DNA of 48,780 nt from Lentisphaeria bacterium (GCA_022768375.1 JALEMG010000025.1:1-48780), one strand, 5' to 3'. Shown: positions 7,124-17,035, counted from the stretch's first letter. Numbers and translations are program-made. The notes: generated by a model not told the origin, from the letters alone.

Positions 7124-8802
7124 AATTTTTCGGCTGGATCTTTCTGTTTTTCATCATGATCTACATTGTGCCGCTGGGCAGTCGTCCGATGATCATCCCC
7201 GACGAATGCCGTTATGCGGAGATCCCCCGGGAGATGCTGACTTCCGGCGATCTGACCACACCGCGGCTGCTGGGGATGCGGTACTTCGAGAAGCCGCCGA
7301 TGCAATACTGGCTGACCGCCGGGAGTTTCCGGCTGTTCGGAGAAAACGCGTTCGCCACGCGTCTGCCCTCGGCGCTGGCGGTGGGGATCACCGCCATTCT
7401 CATCGCCCTGCTGGTCCGGCAGTCCCTGCGCGATGAAAAACTCGCCCATCTGTCCGCGATGATCTACATGTCGTGCGGGCTGGTGTACGGAGTGGGAACG
7501 ACGGCGGTGACGGACAATGTATTCACCATGTTCGTCACCGGAGCGCACGGGCTGCTGTTTCTGGCCATTCAGGAGCGGAAGTTCAACCGCCGCAAACTGC
7601 TGCTGCTGGCGCTGGGAGGACTTTTCATCGGCTGCGGTTTTCTGACCAAGGGGTTTCTGGCGTTCGTCATTCCCGGGATGACGGTCTGCGCCTATTTGCT
7701 CTGGACGCGGCGGTGGCGGGAATTTCTGGTGTTGCCCCTGCCGATTCTGATTTTCGCGCTGCTGCCGATCCTGCCGTGGGGGATCGCCATTCACCGGGCG
7801 CAAGACGATTTCTGGCGTTACTTCGTCGTCGTGGAACATCTCAACCGGGCCGCGGGCGGTGCCGAGGCCCAGCACACGGCGCCGTGGTGGTATTTCCTGC
7901 CGTTTTTACCGCTGGGACTGCTGCCGGCGGGATTATTCGTGCCGCCCGCGCTGGTCATCGGCCGAGCCGCGTGGAAGGAAATTCTGAAACAGGACGTTTT
8001 CCTCTACGCCCTGCTCGCGCTGATCCTGCCGTTTGTCTTTTTCAGCGCGTGCCACGGGAAACTGCCCACCTACATCCTGCCCTGTTTCCCGCCGGCGGCG
8101 CTGCTGATCGCGGCGGGAGTGCAGGCGTACTTCAACGCCGGCGGCCATCATCGGGCCTACAACTGGGTCATGAGCGCCTGGGGATATCTGATGCTGACCG
8201 TGGGCGTCCTCGGGATCGGTCTGTGGTGTTTCCGGCATCTGATCCCGGAAAAGATCATCGCCGCGCTTCCCCTGTCCGTCTCGGTCCTGATCACCGGCGG
8301 CGTGGCGGCATTCTGCTGCGGTGCGCTGATGCTGTACAGTCTGCGCGGCAACTGGCGGGGACGGATGTATCTTTTCTTTTTCGGGCTGGTGCTGCTGCCG
8401 CTGGGCGTTTCGTGGTGCATCACGCCGTCCCGTAAAATGCCCGAGGCGATCATCGCCCGCTTTCTCGCGGAACTGGAGATCCATCCCGCGAAAACCATGA
8501 TCGTCACCAACAGCGGCAATGCCGGCGCCGTCGCCTGGACCTGCCGCAAAAGCGACGTCAAACTTTTTTCTCTGGGCGAACTGGAATACGGCAACAATGC
8601 CGCCATCCGGCACGGGGAGGAACCCGTTCAGGTCTCCGTCGCCGAAGTCGGGAGACGCATTGCCGACCCGAAGCGGAATTACCCGGTGGCGGTCATCCTG
8701 AAGGAAGGCGACCGCCGGTTTGCACTGCTGCCCGCGCCGGATAAATCCGCCACGTACCGTCGAATGACCTGTGCCCTCTACCCGGCGGCGGCTCCGAAAT
8801 GA
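7120..8802 (+). CDS. ArnT-like glycosyltransferase (GT39/GT83 family)
   Basis: This 560-residue integral membrane enzyme is closely similar to lipid A aminoarabinose transferase ArnT. The first periplasmic loop reads PDECRYAEIPREML (Asp28, Glu29), followed by the GMRYFEKPPMQYWL donor/acceptor motif (about 53-64) and FGENAFATRLPSAL. Ten or more helices follow, then a C-terminal periplasmic domain. ArnT enzymes modify lipid A or other envelope lipids with a sugar from undecaprenyl phosphate. The arn nucleotide-sugar genes are absent here, so the sugar is unknown. It is coupled to the genes on both sides. Confidence 0.85.
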   Translation: MKFFGWIFLFFIMIYIVPLGSRPMIIPDECRYAEIPREMLTSGDLTTPRLLGMRYFEKPPMQYWLTAGSFRLFGENAFATRLPSALAVGITAILIALLVRQSLRDEKLAHLSAMIYMSCGLVYGVGTTAVTDNVFTMFVTGAHGLLFLAIQERKFNRRKLLLLALGGLFIGCGFLTKGFLAFVIPGMTVCAYLLWTRRWREFLVLPLPILIFALLPILPWGIAIHRAQDDFWRYFVVVEHLNRAAGGAEAQHTAPWWYFLPFLPLGLLPAGLFVPPALVIGRAAWKEILKQDVFLYALLALILPFVFFSACHGKLPTYILPCFPPAALLIAAGVQAYFNAGGHHRAYNWVMSAWGYLMLTVGVLGIGLWCFRHLIPEKIIAALPLSVSVLITGGVAAFCCGALMLYSLRGNWRGRMYLFFFGLVLLPLGVSWCITPSRKMPEAIIARFLAELEIHPAKTMIVTNSGNAGAVAWTCRKSDVKLFSLGELEYGNNAAIRHGEEPVQVSVAEVGRRIADPKRNYPVAVILKEGDRRFALLPAPDKSATYRRMTCALYPAAAPK

Positions 8803-10094
8803 TGTACGAGTTGTTTCTGGCCCGACGCTATCTCAAACCGCGCCGCAGCGCCGTTTCCCTCATCACGCTGACCAGCATTCTCGGCGTAACGCTGGGGGTG
8901 GCGGTGTTGATCATCGTCATGGCGGTGATGACCGGATTCACGGCGGAATTCAAAAGCAAACTCATCGAAACGCAGGCTCACTTCCAGATCCGCCGTCCCT
9001 ACTCCGCCATGTCCGAAACGGAAAGCCGCCGGGTGCTGGACAAACTGGCCGCCGCCGGCGTCTCCGGTACACCGGTGATCCAGGGGCCGGTGCTGGTGCA
9101 GTACGGTTCCGGCAACCGGAAACTGGACACGCAGGTGGTGCTTTTCGCCGCGCCGGAGACCGCGCTGCGGGACCGGCTCCATCTGGCCGATCACCTGAAG
9201 TGCGGTACGCTGCGCCTGGGCCGCGTCTGGGGCGACAAGGCCCGGTACGCGGTGATCAGCGACGACATGGCATTCCGCTGGCAACTGGGGGTGGGCGACC
9301 GGTTTCTGGCCCATTCCGCCGCGCACCTGACCGGACTGGTGAAGTTCAACGCCGCCGGCGGAGTGGAACTCAACCCGGAAACGTCGGCGTATCTCCCGGC
9401 GGAATTCACCGTGGCGGGGATCTATTCCATGGGCAAGTCCGATTTCGACCGGATGGTGTTTTTCGTCGCGCCGGACGACGCGGCGGAACTTTTCGACCTG
9501 CCGTGGGGCGCGGCCACCGGAATTTACGGCTGGGGGCCGGACGCGTTTCACCAGGAGGAACTGCTCCGCCGACTCGCGGAAGAACTGCCCGGATTCGCGG
9601 TGATCGGCTGGGAGGAGGCCAACAGAAACTTCCTCGAAGTGCTGGCGGTGGAGAAGACCATGATGTTCTTTCTGCTGATTTTCATTGTTCTGGTGGCGGC
9701 ATTCAGCATCACCAACACGCTGATCACCTCCATCTATCAGAAGACCAAAGAAATCGGTCTGCTGAAAGCCCTCGGCTGTTCCGACGCCGCGGTCATGCGG
9801 ATTTTCGTCCTCCAGGGATTTCTGGTGGGGGCGATCGGCAGCGCTTTCGGAACGCTGGCGGGCTGTCTGATCCTGCGTTTCCGGCAGAACATCATCAACT
9901 TCGCCTCCCGGCTCTCCGGGCAGGACCTTTTCCCAAAACGGTTTTATTTCTTCGACGCGCTTCCGGCGGAAATCGTGCCGCAGGATGTGGCGTTCATCGT
10001 AATCTGCAGTGTGGCGCTCTGCACGGCGGGGGCATTGCTTCCGGCATTGCGGGCGGCCCGGCTGCAGCCTTCGGAGGCACTGCGCTATGAGTGA
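8799..10094 (+). CDS. LolC/LolE-type ABC permease (lipoprotein release)
   Basis: This 431-residue protein has the MacB/FtsX permease layout: a cytoplasmic start MYELFLARRYLKPRR, a first helix in ITLTSILGVTLGVAVLIIVMAVMTGF (about 22-47), a large periplasmic domain (about 50-270), then three helices at the C-terminus including the KTKEIGLLKALGCS segment. LolCDE extracts mature lipoproteins from the inner membrane for delivery to the outer membrane. Only one permease is present, so a homodimer is likely. It overlaps the ATPase gene by eight bases. Because it sits among glycosyltransferases, export of another lipid-linked product cannot be excluded. Confidence 0.85.
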   Translation: MMYELFLARRYLKPRRSAVSLITLTSILGVTLGVAVLIIVMAVMTGFTAEFKSKLIETQAHFQIRRPYSAMSETESRRVLDKLAAAGVSGTPVIQGPVLVQYGSGNRKLDTQVVLFAAPETALRDRLHLADHLKCGTLRLGRVWGDKARYAVISDDMAFRWQLGVGDRFLAHSAAHLTGLVKFNAAGGVELNPETSAYLPAEFTVAGIYSMGKSDFDRMVFFVAPDDAAELFDLPWGAATGIYGWGPDAFHQEELLRRLAEELPGFAVIGWEEANRNFLEVLAVEKTMMFFLLIFIVLVAAFSITNTLITSIYQKTKEIGLLKALGCSDAAVMRIFVLQGFLVGAIGSAFGTLAGCLILRFRQNIINFASRLSGQDLFPKRFYFFDALPAEIVPQDVAFIVICSVALCTAGALLPALRAARLQPSEALRYE

Positions 10095-10764
10095 AGTCGT
10101 GTTGACGATGGAGCAGGTCCGCCGAGTCTACCGGGCCGGTGGCACGGAACTGGAAGTGCTCAAGGGCGTGGACTTCACGCTGGCGCGGGGAGAGTGGTGC
10201 TGTATTTTCGGCGCGTCCGGCAGCGGCAAGACCACGCTGATGAACCTGATCGGCACGCTGGAACGGCCGGATGCGGGAACGATCACGGTATGCGGACGCG
10301 ATCTCACGGACCTCTCCCGGAAACAGGCGGCGAAATTCCGGGCGGAAAAACTCGGCTTCGTCTTTCAATCCTACCACCTCCTGCCGGAATTGAACCTGCG
10401 GGAGAACGTCGCGCTGGCCGGAGAGATCGCCGGACAATCCGGGCGGACGGCCCGGTGCAAGGCGGACGAACTCATCGCCCGGGTGGGACTGACCGAACGC
10501 GCCTCCCACCGTCCGGCGGAACTCTCCGGCGGCGAACAGCAGCGGGCCGCCATCGCCCGGGCGCTGATGAACGATCCGGAACTTCTGCTGGCGGACGAAC
10601 CCACCGGCAATCTGGACCCGGAGACGGGGGAGGATATCCTGCGCCTGTTTCAGGAACTGCGGATCCGGCGAAGCGACCTCACCATCCTGATGATCACCCA
10701 CAACCGCGACATCGCCGCGCTGGCGTCCCGGGTCGCGGAACTGAAGAACGGACTGCTCTGCTGA
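10087..10764 (+). CDS. lolD: LolD-type ABC transporter ATPase
   Basis: This 225-residue ATPase powers the adjacent permease. Visible motifs are Walker [10 protein letters not shown] (about 42-50), the Q-loop [13 protein letters not shown], signature LSGGEQQR, Walker [13 protein letters not shown] and the switch histidine in MITHN. The [11 protein letters not shown] segment is typical of LolD/MacB-class proteins. I start at the ATG at 10087 (MSEVV), which overlaps the permease stop; longer in-frame starts would lie inside the permease gene. Confidence 0.9.
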   Translation: MSEVVLTMEQVRRVYRAGGTELEVLKGVDFTLARGEWCCIFGASGSGKTTLMNLIGTLERPDAGTITVCGRDLTDLSRKQAAKFRAEKLGFVFQSYHLLPELNLRENVALAGEIAGQSGRTARCKADELIARVGLTERASHRPAELSGGEQQRAAIARALMNDPELLLADEPTGNLDPETGEDILRLFQELRIRRSDLTILMITHNRDIAALASRVAELKNGLLC

Positions 10765-10765
10765 T

Positions 10766-12184
10766 ATGCCGGATTTCTCTCTCCCCCGGGGCCGCGGCGG
10801 GCTTCGGGAAGTCCTCAAAGTCGCCTTTCCGCTGGTGATCGCCTCACTGGGGCACGCGGTCAATCTTTTCACCGACCGGGTGATGCTGGCCGCGTATTCG
10901 CCGCAGGCGATGGCGGCGGCGTTCCCCGCCGGACTGACGGTATTCACCATGTCCTGCATCTTTCTGGGCACGGTGGGGTACGCGGGCGTTTTCGTCGCGC
11001 AGTATACGGGGGCGGGCTCACCGCACGAGGCTGCAAAATCGGTGTGGCAGGCGGTCTTTCTCGCGCTCATCGGCGGCGCGTGCATCGCCGGGACCGGCTG
11101 TTTTGCAACGGAGATTTTCGCCCTGTGCGGCCACGCGAAGGAACTTCAGCCGCTGGAGGCCGACTACTACCGCATTCTCGCCCGGGGCGGGTTCATTCCG
11201 CTGGTGATGACGGCGCTCTCGGTTTTCTGGAGCGGCCGGGCCAGAACCGGGATGATCATGGCGGTCAATCTCGCCGTCACCGCCTGCAACATCCCGCTGA
11301 ACTACCTGCTGATTTTCGGCCGACGATTCCAACTGGGGGATTGGACGCTCCGCATCCCGGAAATGGGGATCACCGGCGCCGCGTGGGGGACCGTCGGCGC
11401 GGCGGTGATCGGCATGACGATCTACTGGGTCGCATTCGTTTCGCCGGACCATCGCCGGGAATTCGCGCCTCTGCGCAACTGGTACGCGCCGGGCATTTTC
11501 CGACGGTTGGTCCGCTTCGGCGCGCCTACGGGCATCCAGTTGGTGCTGGATCTGGCGACATTCAACATCTTCGTCGTCCTGCTGGGCAAGATCAGCGAGC
11601 CGGTGCTGACCGCAAGCGGCGTGGCGTTTTCCGTCTATTCCCTGGCCTTCAACCCGATGATCGGATTCGGTCAGACCGCGTCCATTCTGGTGGGACAGGG
11701 AGTGGGGGCGAAAGATATCCCGTTCGCGGAAAAATCGGTGTACAGCGCCGGACTGCTGCTGTTCTCCTACACGCTGATCATGGTGGCGCTGTTCCTCGGA
11801 TTTCCGGAACTGGTGGACCGGACATTCAACATTCAGGAGGAATCGGTGCGGCATCTGACCCGGATCATGCTGATCTTCACCTCGGCCTTCATGCTCTTCG
11901 ACGCGATGAACGTGCTTTACAGCAGCGCGGTCAAGGGCGCGGGAGACACTTTTTTCGTCATGATCACCGGAATACTGCTGGGCTGGCTGGGATTCGCGCT
12001 GCCCTGCGCGCTGGCGTACTGGTTCTTCTCCGGAACCGGCGCGGCAATGCTGGGCGCGGAGCGGGCCCGCAGTTTCAACGTCTGGACCCTCTGGTCGATT
12101 CTGGTCGTCTACATCGGACTGATGGGCAGCATCTTCTACATCCGGTTCAAACTCGGCAGATGGAAAAGCATGCGGGTCATCTGA
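10766..12184 (+). CDS. MATE family exporter
   Basis: This 472-residue protein has twelve predicted membrane segments in two homologous halves (AFPLVIASLGHAVNLFTDRVMLA near the N-terminus, VRFGAPTGIQLVLDLATFNIFV in the second half), as in multidrug and toxin extrusion proteins driven by sodium or proton gradients. The substrate may be a drug or an envelope metabolite. It starts two bases after lolD and ends by overlapping nudC tail to tail by eight bases. There is no obvious terminator at this convergent junction. Confidence 0.88.
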   Translation: MPDFSLPRGRGGLREVLKVAFPLVIASLGHAVNLFTDRVMLAAYSPQAMAAAFPAGLTVFTMSCIFLGTVGYAGVFVAQYTGAGSPHEAAKSVWQAVFLALIGGACIAGTGCFATEIFALCGHAKELQPLEADYYRILARGGFIPLVMTALSVFWSGRARTGMIMAVNLAVTACNIPLNYLLIFGRRFQLGDWTLRIPEMGITGAAWGTVGAAVIGMTIYWVAFVSPDHRREFAPLRNWYAPGIFRRLVRFGAPTGIQLVLDLATFNIFVVLLGKISEPVLTASGVAFSVYSLAFNPMIGFGQTASILVGQGVGAKDIPFAEKSVYSAGLLLFSYTLIMVALFLGFPELVDRTFNIQEESVRHLTRIMLIFTSAFMLFDAMNVLYSSAVKGAGDTFFVMITGILLGWLGFALPCALAYWFFSGTGAAMLGAERARSFNVWTLWSILVVYIGLMGSIFYIRFKLGRWKSMRVI

Positions 12185-13010
12185 ATTTCCCGTCGAACAC
12201 CATGTCAATGACCCGGCGCGCCACGCTTCCGGCGCCGGGCAGCCGCGGGTGTTCCTCCGCGGTGAACCACCCCAGATCGGTCAACTCCTCCCCGTCCGGC
12301 GCGGCGGTCCCCGAATCGTACTCCGCGGCAAACGCCAGCATCAGCGAATTGGGAAACGGCCAGACCTGACTGGTGAGATAACGGACGTTGCGCACCTGAA
12401 TGCCGCACTCCTCCATGATCTCCCGCCGCACGGCGGCCTCCGCGGATTCCCCGGCTTCGACGAATCCCGCGATCAGGCTGTAGATGCCCGGTTCAAATCC
12501 CCGATTGTGAGCCAGCAGAAGTTCCCGCCCCCCATTCCGGGTGACGGCCGTGATCACGGCGGGGGATAATTGCGGATAGTACCGCGTGCCGCAGACCGGG
12601 CAGATCAGAGCAGAATCGTTCGCGGAGGGGAGCAGTTCGCTCCGGCATGCGCCGCAGTAACGATGGGATGCCCTCCACAGCACCAGTTCCCGCCCCCGGC
12701 AGAATGCATTCCGCTCCGCGTCGCTCAGATCCGCCAGCATCCGGCGGCAGCCGACCCGGATCACCGGCCGCTCCGGTTTTTCCGGCAGTCCGCCCCGGAC
12801 GGCGAAACAGCGCACCCCGTCCAGCATTCCCAGAAACAGCCGCCCTTCCGCCGTCAAACTTCCGGGAGCGATCTCCGCCGCCCGGGGCAGACGCAGACGG
12901 CCGTCCTCCTCCGCGGCCAGCGCTTCTCCGGCGTCAAACAGCACGACCCGGTCTTCCCTGTCCGGGTGTCCGGCGGCGATTTTCGCCATTCGCTGTTCCG
13001 CAATGAACAT
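12177..13010 (-). CDS. nudC: NAD(+)/NADH pyrophosphatase NudC (Nudix)
   Basis: This 277-residue Nudix hydrolase has the NudC domain order: a variable N-terminal domain (1-110), a zinc ribbon with C119, C122, C137 and C140, then a Nudix box GFVEAGESAEAAVRREIMEECG (182-203, written G-x5-E-x7-R-E-x2-E-E-x-G) and the diagnostic SQVWPFP (214-220; usually SQPWPFP). NudC cleaves NADH to NMNH and AMP and can remove NAD caps from RNA. The start codon overlaps the mnmA stop by one base (TGATG). Confidence 0.92.
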   Translation of the reverse strand: MFIAEQRMAKIAAGHPDREDRVVLFDAGEALAAEEDGRLRLPRAAEIAPGSLTAEGRLFLGMLDGVRCFAVRGGLPEKPERPVIRVGCRRMLADLSDAERNAFCRGRELVLWRASHRYCGACRSELLPSANDSALICPVCGTRYYPQLSPAVITAVTRNGGRELLLAHNRGFEPGIYSLIAGFVEAGESAEAAVRREIMEECGIQVRNVRYLTSQVWPFPNSLMLAFAAEYDSGTAAPDGEELTDLGWFTAEEHPRLPGAGSVARRVIDMVFDGKFR

Positions 13011-14068
13011 CACGCCCCGCCCCCGACGCCCCGGTCGATCACGCCGCCGCCCAACAGCACATCGCCGGAGTAGAACACCGCCGCCTGTCCCGGCGTCACC
13101 GCCCGCAGCGGCGCGGACGGGATCACCCGCAGCGTGGTCCCGTCCGCCGGGACCATCCGGCACGGCACGCCCGGCGACCGGTACCGTACCCGTACGGTAA
13201 GCGGGGTTTCCGGCGGCGGCGCCTCCCCGCGGCACCACGTCGGACGCGTTACGGTGAATTCGGAAGCCAGCAGTTCGTCCGCCTCGGCAGTCAGCGTGAT
13301 GTCGCCGCTGGCCGCGTCGATGGCCGCGATGTACGCCGGAACTCCCAACGCCACGCGCAATCCCTGCCGCTGACCGATGGTGTAGCGGTGAATCCCGTCG
13401 TGCCGCCCCACTTCCCTGCCCCGGTACAGAAACCTGCCGCCGGGACCGGCGATGCCGCCGCGCCGACTGAGAGTGTCGCCGCAGCACTCGCCGGGAATCT
13501 GAAAACAGGCGTCCTGACTGTCCGGCCGGGACGCGCACGGCAGTCCGGCGGAAGCGGCCAGTCGGCGCACTTCGCTTTTGGTCAGACCGCCCAGCGGAAA
13601 CCCGACTCCGGACAACTCATGCTGGGTCAGCCGGTAGAGGAAATAACTCTGGTCCTTGCCGGAATCCGCCGCCCGCCGCAGAAAAAATTTCCCGTCGGCC
13701 CCGCGCTCCAGATTCACATAGTGCCCGGTGAAAACCCGGCGAATCCCGATCTCTCCGGCGGCGCGCAGAAGTTCCGCGAACTTCAACACCTTATTGCACT
13801 CACAGCAGGGATTGGGCGTGCGCCCGCGGGCGTATTCCCGGGCCGCCGGGACAATGACTTTCTCCTGAAACTCCGCCCGGCAGTCGCACTCCAGCAGTCG
13901 GATGCCGAGTTTCGCGCAACTTGCCGCCAGCGCCGCGTCCGGGGGCGCGTCGTCAAGTTGCAAATGGATCCCCGTGACCTCATGCCCCCGCGTCAGAGCC
14001 AGGTACGCCGCGACGGTGGAATCCACGCCGCCGGACATGGCCACCGCCACCGCTTCCGGCCTATTCAT
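13010..14068 (-). CDS. mnmA: tRNA-specific 2-thiouridylase MnmA
   Basis: MnmA thiolates U34 of tRNA-Glu, -Gln and -Lys. The 352-residue protein has the PP-loop SGGVDS (12-17), the TPNPCCECN segment with the catalytic Cys91, a persulfide cysteine in DSQDACF (Cys188), GHYVNLER, and the KDQSYFLYRL and YTIGQRQGL motifs. I chose the ATG at 14068, which has gagggc upstream and overlaps the preceding gene by eight bases; an ATG at 14083 would add five residues. It is coupled to nudC and to the upstream glycosyltransferase gene. Confidence 0.95.
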   Translation of the reverse strand: MNRPEAVAVAMSGGVDSTVAAYLALTRGHEVTGIHLQLDDAPPDAALAASCAKLGIRLLECDCRAEFQEKVIVPAAREYARGRTPNPCCECNKVLKFAELLRAAGEIGIRRVFTGHYVNLERGADGKFFLRRAADSGKDQSYFLYRLTQHELSGVGFPLGGLTKSEVRRLAASAGLPCASRPDSQDACFQIPGECCGDTLSRRGGIAGPGGRFLYRGREVGRHDGIHRYTIGQRQGLRVALGVPAYIAAIDAASGDITLTAEADELLASEFTVTRPTWCRGEAPPPETPLTVRVRYRSPGVPCRMVPADGTTLRVIPSAPLRAVTPGQAAVFYSGDVLLGGGVIDRGVGGGA

Positions 14069-15749
14069 CCCGGCCCTCGCCATTCTCCGGCGCCGCCGGA
14101 ACGCCCTGCCAAAGCGAAACCGGCATGCCGCGGCAGGTGTAGTCCGCCGGCAGAAGCGGCCGCCACGACCGGTCCGGCAGATCGGGGAATCGGGGAGCGA
14201 TCACATACACATTCGCTTCCGTATGCGGCAGAATGCCGTCCCGGTGCAGTTTGTAAATCGGCTTGCCGGCGTAGAACAGCCCGTTGTACATTCCCTGGAT
14301 CTCGTATTTATAGATCCTGCCCGCGTCCGGCGGCAGAGCCCGGCGGACATCCCGTCCGAAATTCCGCCACTCCCGCTCCATCACCCGGTACGGCAGCAGC
14401 ATCGCGCCGCCGATCACGGCGATGCCCATGCCGAGCAGCAGCAGATTCACCCAGAACGGATATCGCCGCGTTCCGAGATGAAACAGCCATGACAGCACGG
14501 CGAGAAACGCCAGCGCCGCCACCACCGTGCCCAGATATTCGGGCTGTTCCCGGAAGCGCATTTTTTCCGGGGAACCGAACCAGTTCAGAAACCGGTACGG
14601 CATCCAGCACACCGCCAGCAGACACACCCCCGTCAGCGGGAACAGCACCCCGCCGAGCGTGACGGCGCGCCGCAGATTCCGCCCGTAACGGCGGATACCG
14701 AGATCGTAGTATATACCGGTCAGGATCGCCAGCGGCCCCACGACGAAAAACAACTGCGCCGTGGAGGATTTGGGCAGCAGCCACGCCAGCGCCAGCGCGG
14801 CGAAAAACAGCGTCCTCAAATACAAACTGTACACCGGCAGCGGCGAGATCGCCTGCAGTGCCACGCAGAACGGCATCCACATCACCACCGCCCACGGCAG
14901 CATCCGCAGGGGAAACAACAGCGGAAATTCGACCAGTTCCCGGAAATACCGGCTCAGCGCCACGGCTTCAAATCCCGATTCGGCGGCGTACCGGCGCAGT
15001 GCGAATTCGATCGGCAGCGCCCAACTGAGCACCACCACCGCCACCAGAAACACTCCGGCGATAAAGCCCGGCGCCCGGAATTTCCCGGACGAGGAGAGCG
15101 GGCGCCGCAGAAAGCAGAGTGGAAACGCGAAAAACAGGATCACGATCGGTCCCGCGCACAAAAATCCCAGCGAAATCAGAATCGCCGCCGCGATCCATGC
15201 GGAATTCCAGTCGGCCAGCCGGCTTCCGTAGTGAAAGAACAGCAGTTGCGCCGAGAGCAGAAAACACGCGGCCATCGCCTCCGGTCCGCCGACCGCCCCT
15301 TTCTCCAGCGCGAACAGCGTGCCGAAGCAACAGCACCCGGCCACCAATCCGGCCCGGAAGTTGCACCGGGTCGCCGCCGCCAGCGCCGCCAGCAGCGACA
15401 GCACCCCCAGCGATATCACCGACACCAGACGCAGCGCCGTTTCCATCGGAACGCCCAGTTGGTACACCAGCGACACCGCCGTCGGGTAAAGCGGAAACGC
15501 ATCGTCCATGACCACATGATGAGCCGTGGCGGCGATGCCGTCGCTCAAATTGCGGACATTTTCGGCGCATTCGGCGGCGATCGCGGCGTAGAATCCCTCC
15601 TGCCGGAAAAGTTCCCGTTCCGCGCTGAGCCACGGCAGAAACGTCAGGACGAACAGCGCCGCGCACAGCAGGACCCCGCTCCGAACTCCCGTCCGATTCT
15701 CCACCGCCAGCGCCCGCGGCACAATCTTCTCCGTGTCCATCTCCGTCAT
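14061..15749 (-). CDS. ArnT-like membrane glycosyltransferase
   Basis: This 562-residue polytopic GT-C protein has a first helix at about 25-41, then the short first-loop motif FRQEGFYAAIAAE with Glu51 in the place of the catalytic acidic residue, and later MDDAFPLYPTAVSLVYQLG. About eleven more hydrophobic segments and a periplasmic tail of about 80 residues follow. It is the third ArnT-like gene in the window, on the opposite strand to the other two, and probably acts on envelope glycans. It follows the metallophosphoesterase by 29 bases. Confidence 0.75.
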   Translation of the reverse strand: MTEMDTEKIVPRALAVENRTGVRSGVLLCAALFVLTFLPWLSAERELFRQEGFYAAIAAECAENVRNLSDGIAATAHHVVMDDAFPLYPTAVSLVYQLGVPMETALRLVSVISLGVLSLLAALAAATRCNFRAGLVAGCCCFGTLFALEKGAVGGPEAMAACFLLSAQLLFFHYGSRLADWNSAWIAAAILISLGFLCAGPIVILFFAFPLCFLRRPLSSSGKFRAPGFIAGVFLVAVVVLSWALPIEFALRRYAAESGFEAVALSRYFRELVEFPLLFPLRMLPWAVVMWMPFCVALQAISPLPVYSLYLRTLFFAALALAWLLPKSSTAQLFFVVGPLAILTGIYYDLGIRRYGRNLRRAVTLGGVLFPLTGVCLLAVCWMPYRFLNWFGSPEKMRFREQPEYLGTVVAALAFLAVLSWLFHLGTRRYPFWVNLLLLGMGIAVIGGAMLLPYRVMEREWRNFGRDVRRALPPDAGRIYKYEIQGMYNGLFYAGKPIYKLHRDGILPHTEANVYVIAPRFPDLPDRSWRPLLPADYTCRGMPVSLWQGVPAAPENGEGRDE

Positions 15750-15778
15750 CCGCCCACCGGGTTGTTTTTCATCCGTTC

Positions 15779-17035
15779 TTATAAGATAGTGCCGGAAGCG
15801 GATTTTTCAAGGCGCCCGGCGATGGTTTCCCTCTCAAAAACCGCCAGCATCCGCACCGGCAGTTGCCGCAGCCGGGGCGACCGGGACAGCAGATAATCCG
15901 TCACCGCGACGCGAAGCCGTCCGCGCTTCCCGGGCGCGACATCCACGAAAACCCGGTACGGCGGCGTTTCCTGTTCCCGAACCAGTTCCGCCAGTTCCCG
16001 CTCCTCCATCTCCACCACGCCGAGCCGGTTGCCGTACGGCAGGAGCCGAAACAGACTGCGGAAATCCATCACCGACGGGAATGCTTCGCCGCGGATCCGG
16101 AAAACCGCCGCGTCCGCGCCGCACTCCTCCCGCATCGCCCGGGCCGCGAACGCGCCGAACGCGGCCAAATCGGGAAACTCCCATCCGCGCCGCTCCCATC
16201 CGGCCCGACGTTCCGCCCGATGCCGAATCCGCTCCAGTTCCCGGTCCGGCTCCGTTTCGGGCCGGAGCAGTTGCCCCGAAACGGATTCCAACTTCCGCTC
16301 CGCGTCGAACCGCAACGTCAGCAGCGCCGCCGACGCGCCCCGGGGCCCCGGCTGGACCGCCATGCGTCCGGCCACCAGTTCTCCGACGTGTTCCCGATGG
16401 GAATGCGCCGCGATGACCGCGTCGATCTCCGGATTGTCCCGCAACACCCGGTACAGCGGCCCGAAATTGCCCTGAATCGGCAGATGGCAGACCAGAATCA
16501 CCGCGTCGCACCGGTGCGGAAGCAGCGCCGTCAGCGCGGACCGGACCGCCGCCGTTTCCTTCTCCCACCGCAGTCCCGGCACGAATTTCTCCCTGCCGGC
16601 CATGCCGGATTCGCCCAGACCGATCACGCCGATCCGGTACCCGGACCGCTCCACCACCATGAAACGGTCCGGTCGAAATTCACCGAAACGCCACTGCGCC
16701 CCCAGGATCCGCCCGGTGAACTGCCGCCGCCACGCGGCGAAATCCTCCGGGGTGAATTCAAATTCGTGATTGCCGGGGACCCACCCCGCGTAATGAAGCG
16801 AATTCAGCGCGGCGATCATCGGCTGTCCCCGCAGCATCGCGGCGGCAAATCCTCCTTGAATCAGGTCTCCGGCATCCACTTTGACCGCATCGGGATACCG
16901 CCGGATCACCGGTGCCAACCGACTGAACCGCGCCAGATCGCCGTGAATATCCGCCGTCCCGATCACACAAACCTCCCCGGCGCAGAGGATGTACCACAGC
17001 CCCGCTCCGGAGAGGATGGCGAAAAATGTCCTCAT
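15779..17035 (-). CDS. Secreted 5'-nucleotidase/UshA-like metallophosphoesterase
   Basis: This 418-residue protein has an N-terminal hydrophobic signal (about 1-20), then a binuclear metal site: TADIHGD (Asp29, His31), VDAGDLIQG (Asp57), PGNHEFEF (Asn89, His90), VCHLPI and AAHSHREH. A C-terminal domain (about 290-418) resembles the 5'-nucleotidase substrate domain (LLPYGNRLGVVEM). It is likely periplasmic and releases phosphate from nucleotides or sugar phosphates. Its start overlaps the metY stop by ATGA, an unusual pairing. Confidence 0.85.
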   Translation of the reverse strand: MRTFFAILSGAGLWYILCAGEVCVIGTADIHGDLARFSRLAPVIRRYPDAVKVDAGDLIQGGFAAAMLRGQPMIAALNSLHYAGWVPGNHEFEFTPEDFAAWRRQFTGRILGAQWRFGEFRPDRFMVVERSGYRIGVIGLGESGMAGREKFVPGLRWEKETAAVRSALTALLPHRCDAVILVCHLPIQGNFGPLYRVLRDNPEIDAVIAAHSHREHVGELVAGRMAVQPGPRGASAALLTLRFDAERKLESVSGQLLRPETEPDRELERIRHRAERRAGWERRGWEFPDLAAFGAFAARAMREECGADAAVFRIRGEAFPSVMDFRSLFRLLPYGNRLGVVEMEERELAELVREQETPPYRVFVDVAPGKRGRLRVAVTDYLLSRSPRLRQLPVRMLAVFERETIAGRLEKSASGTIL

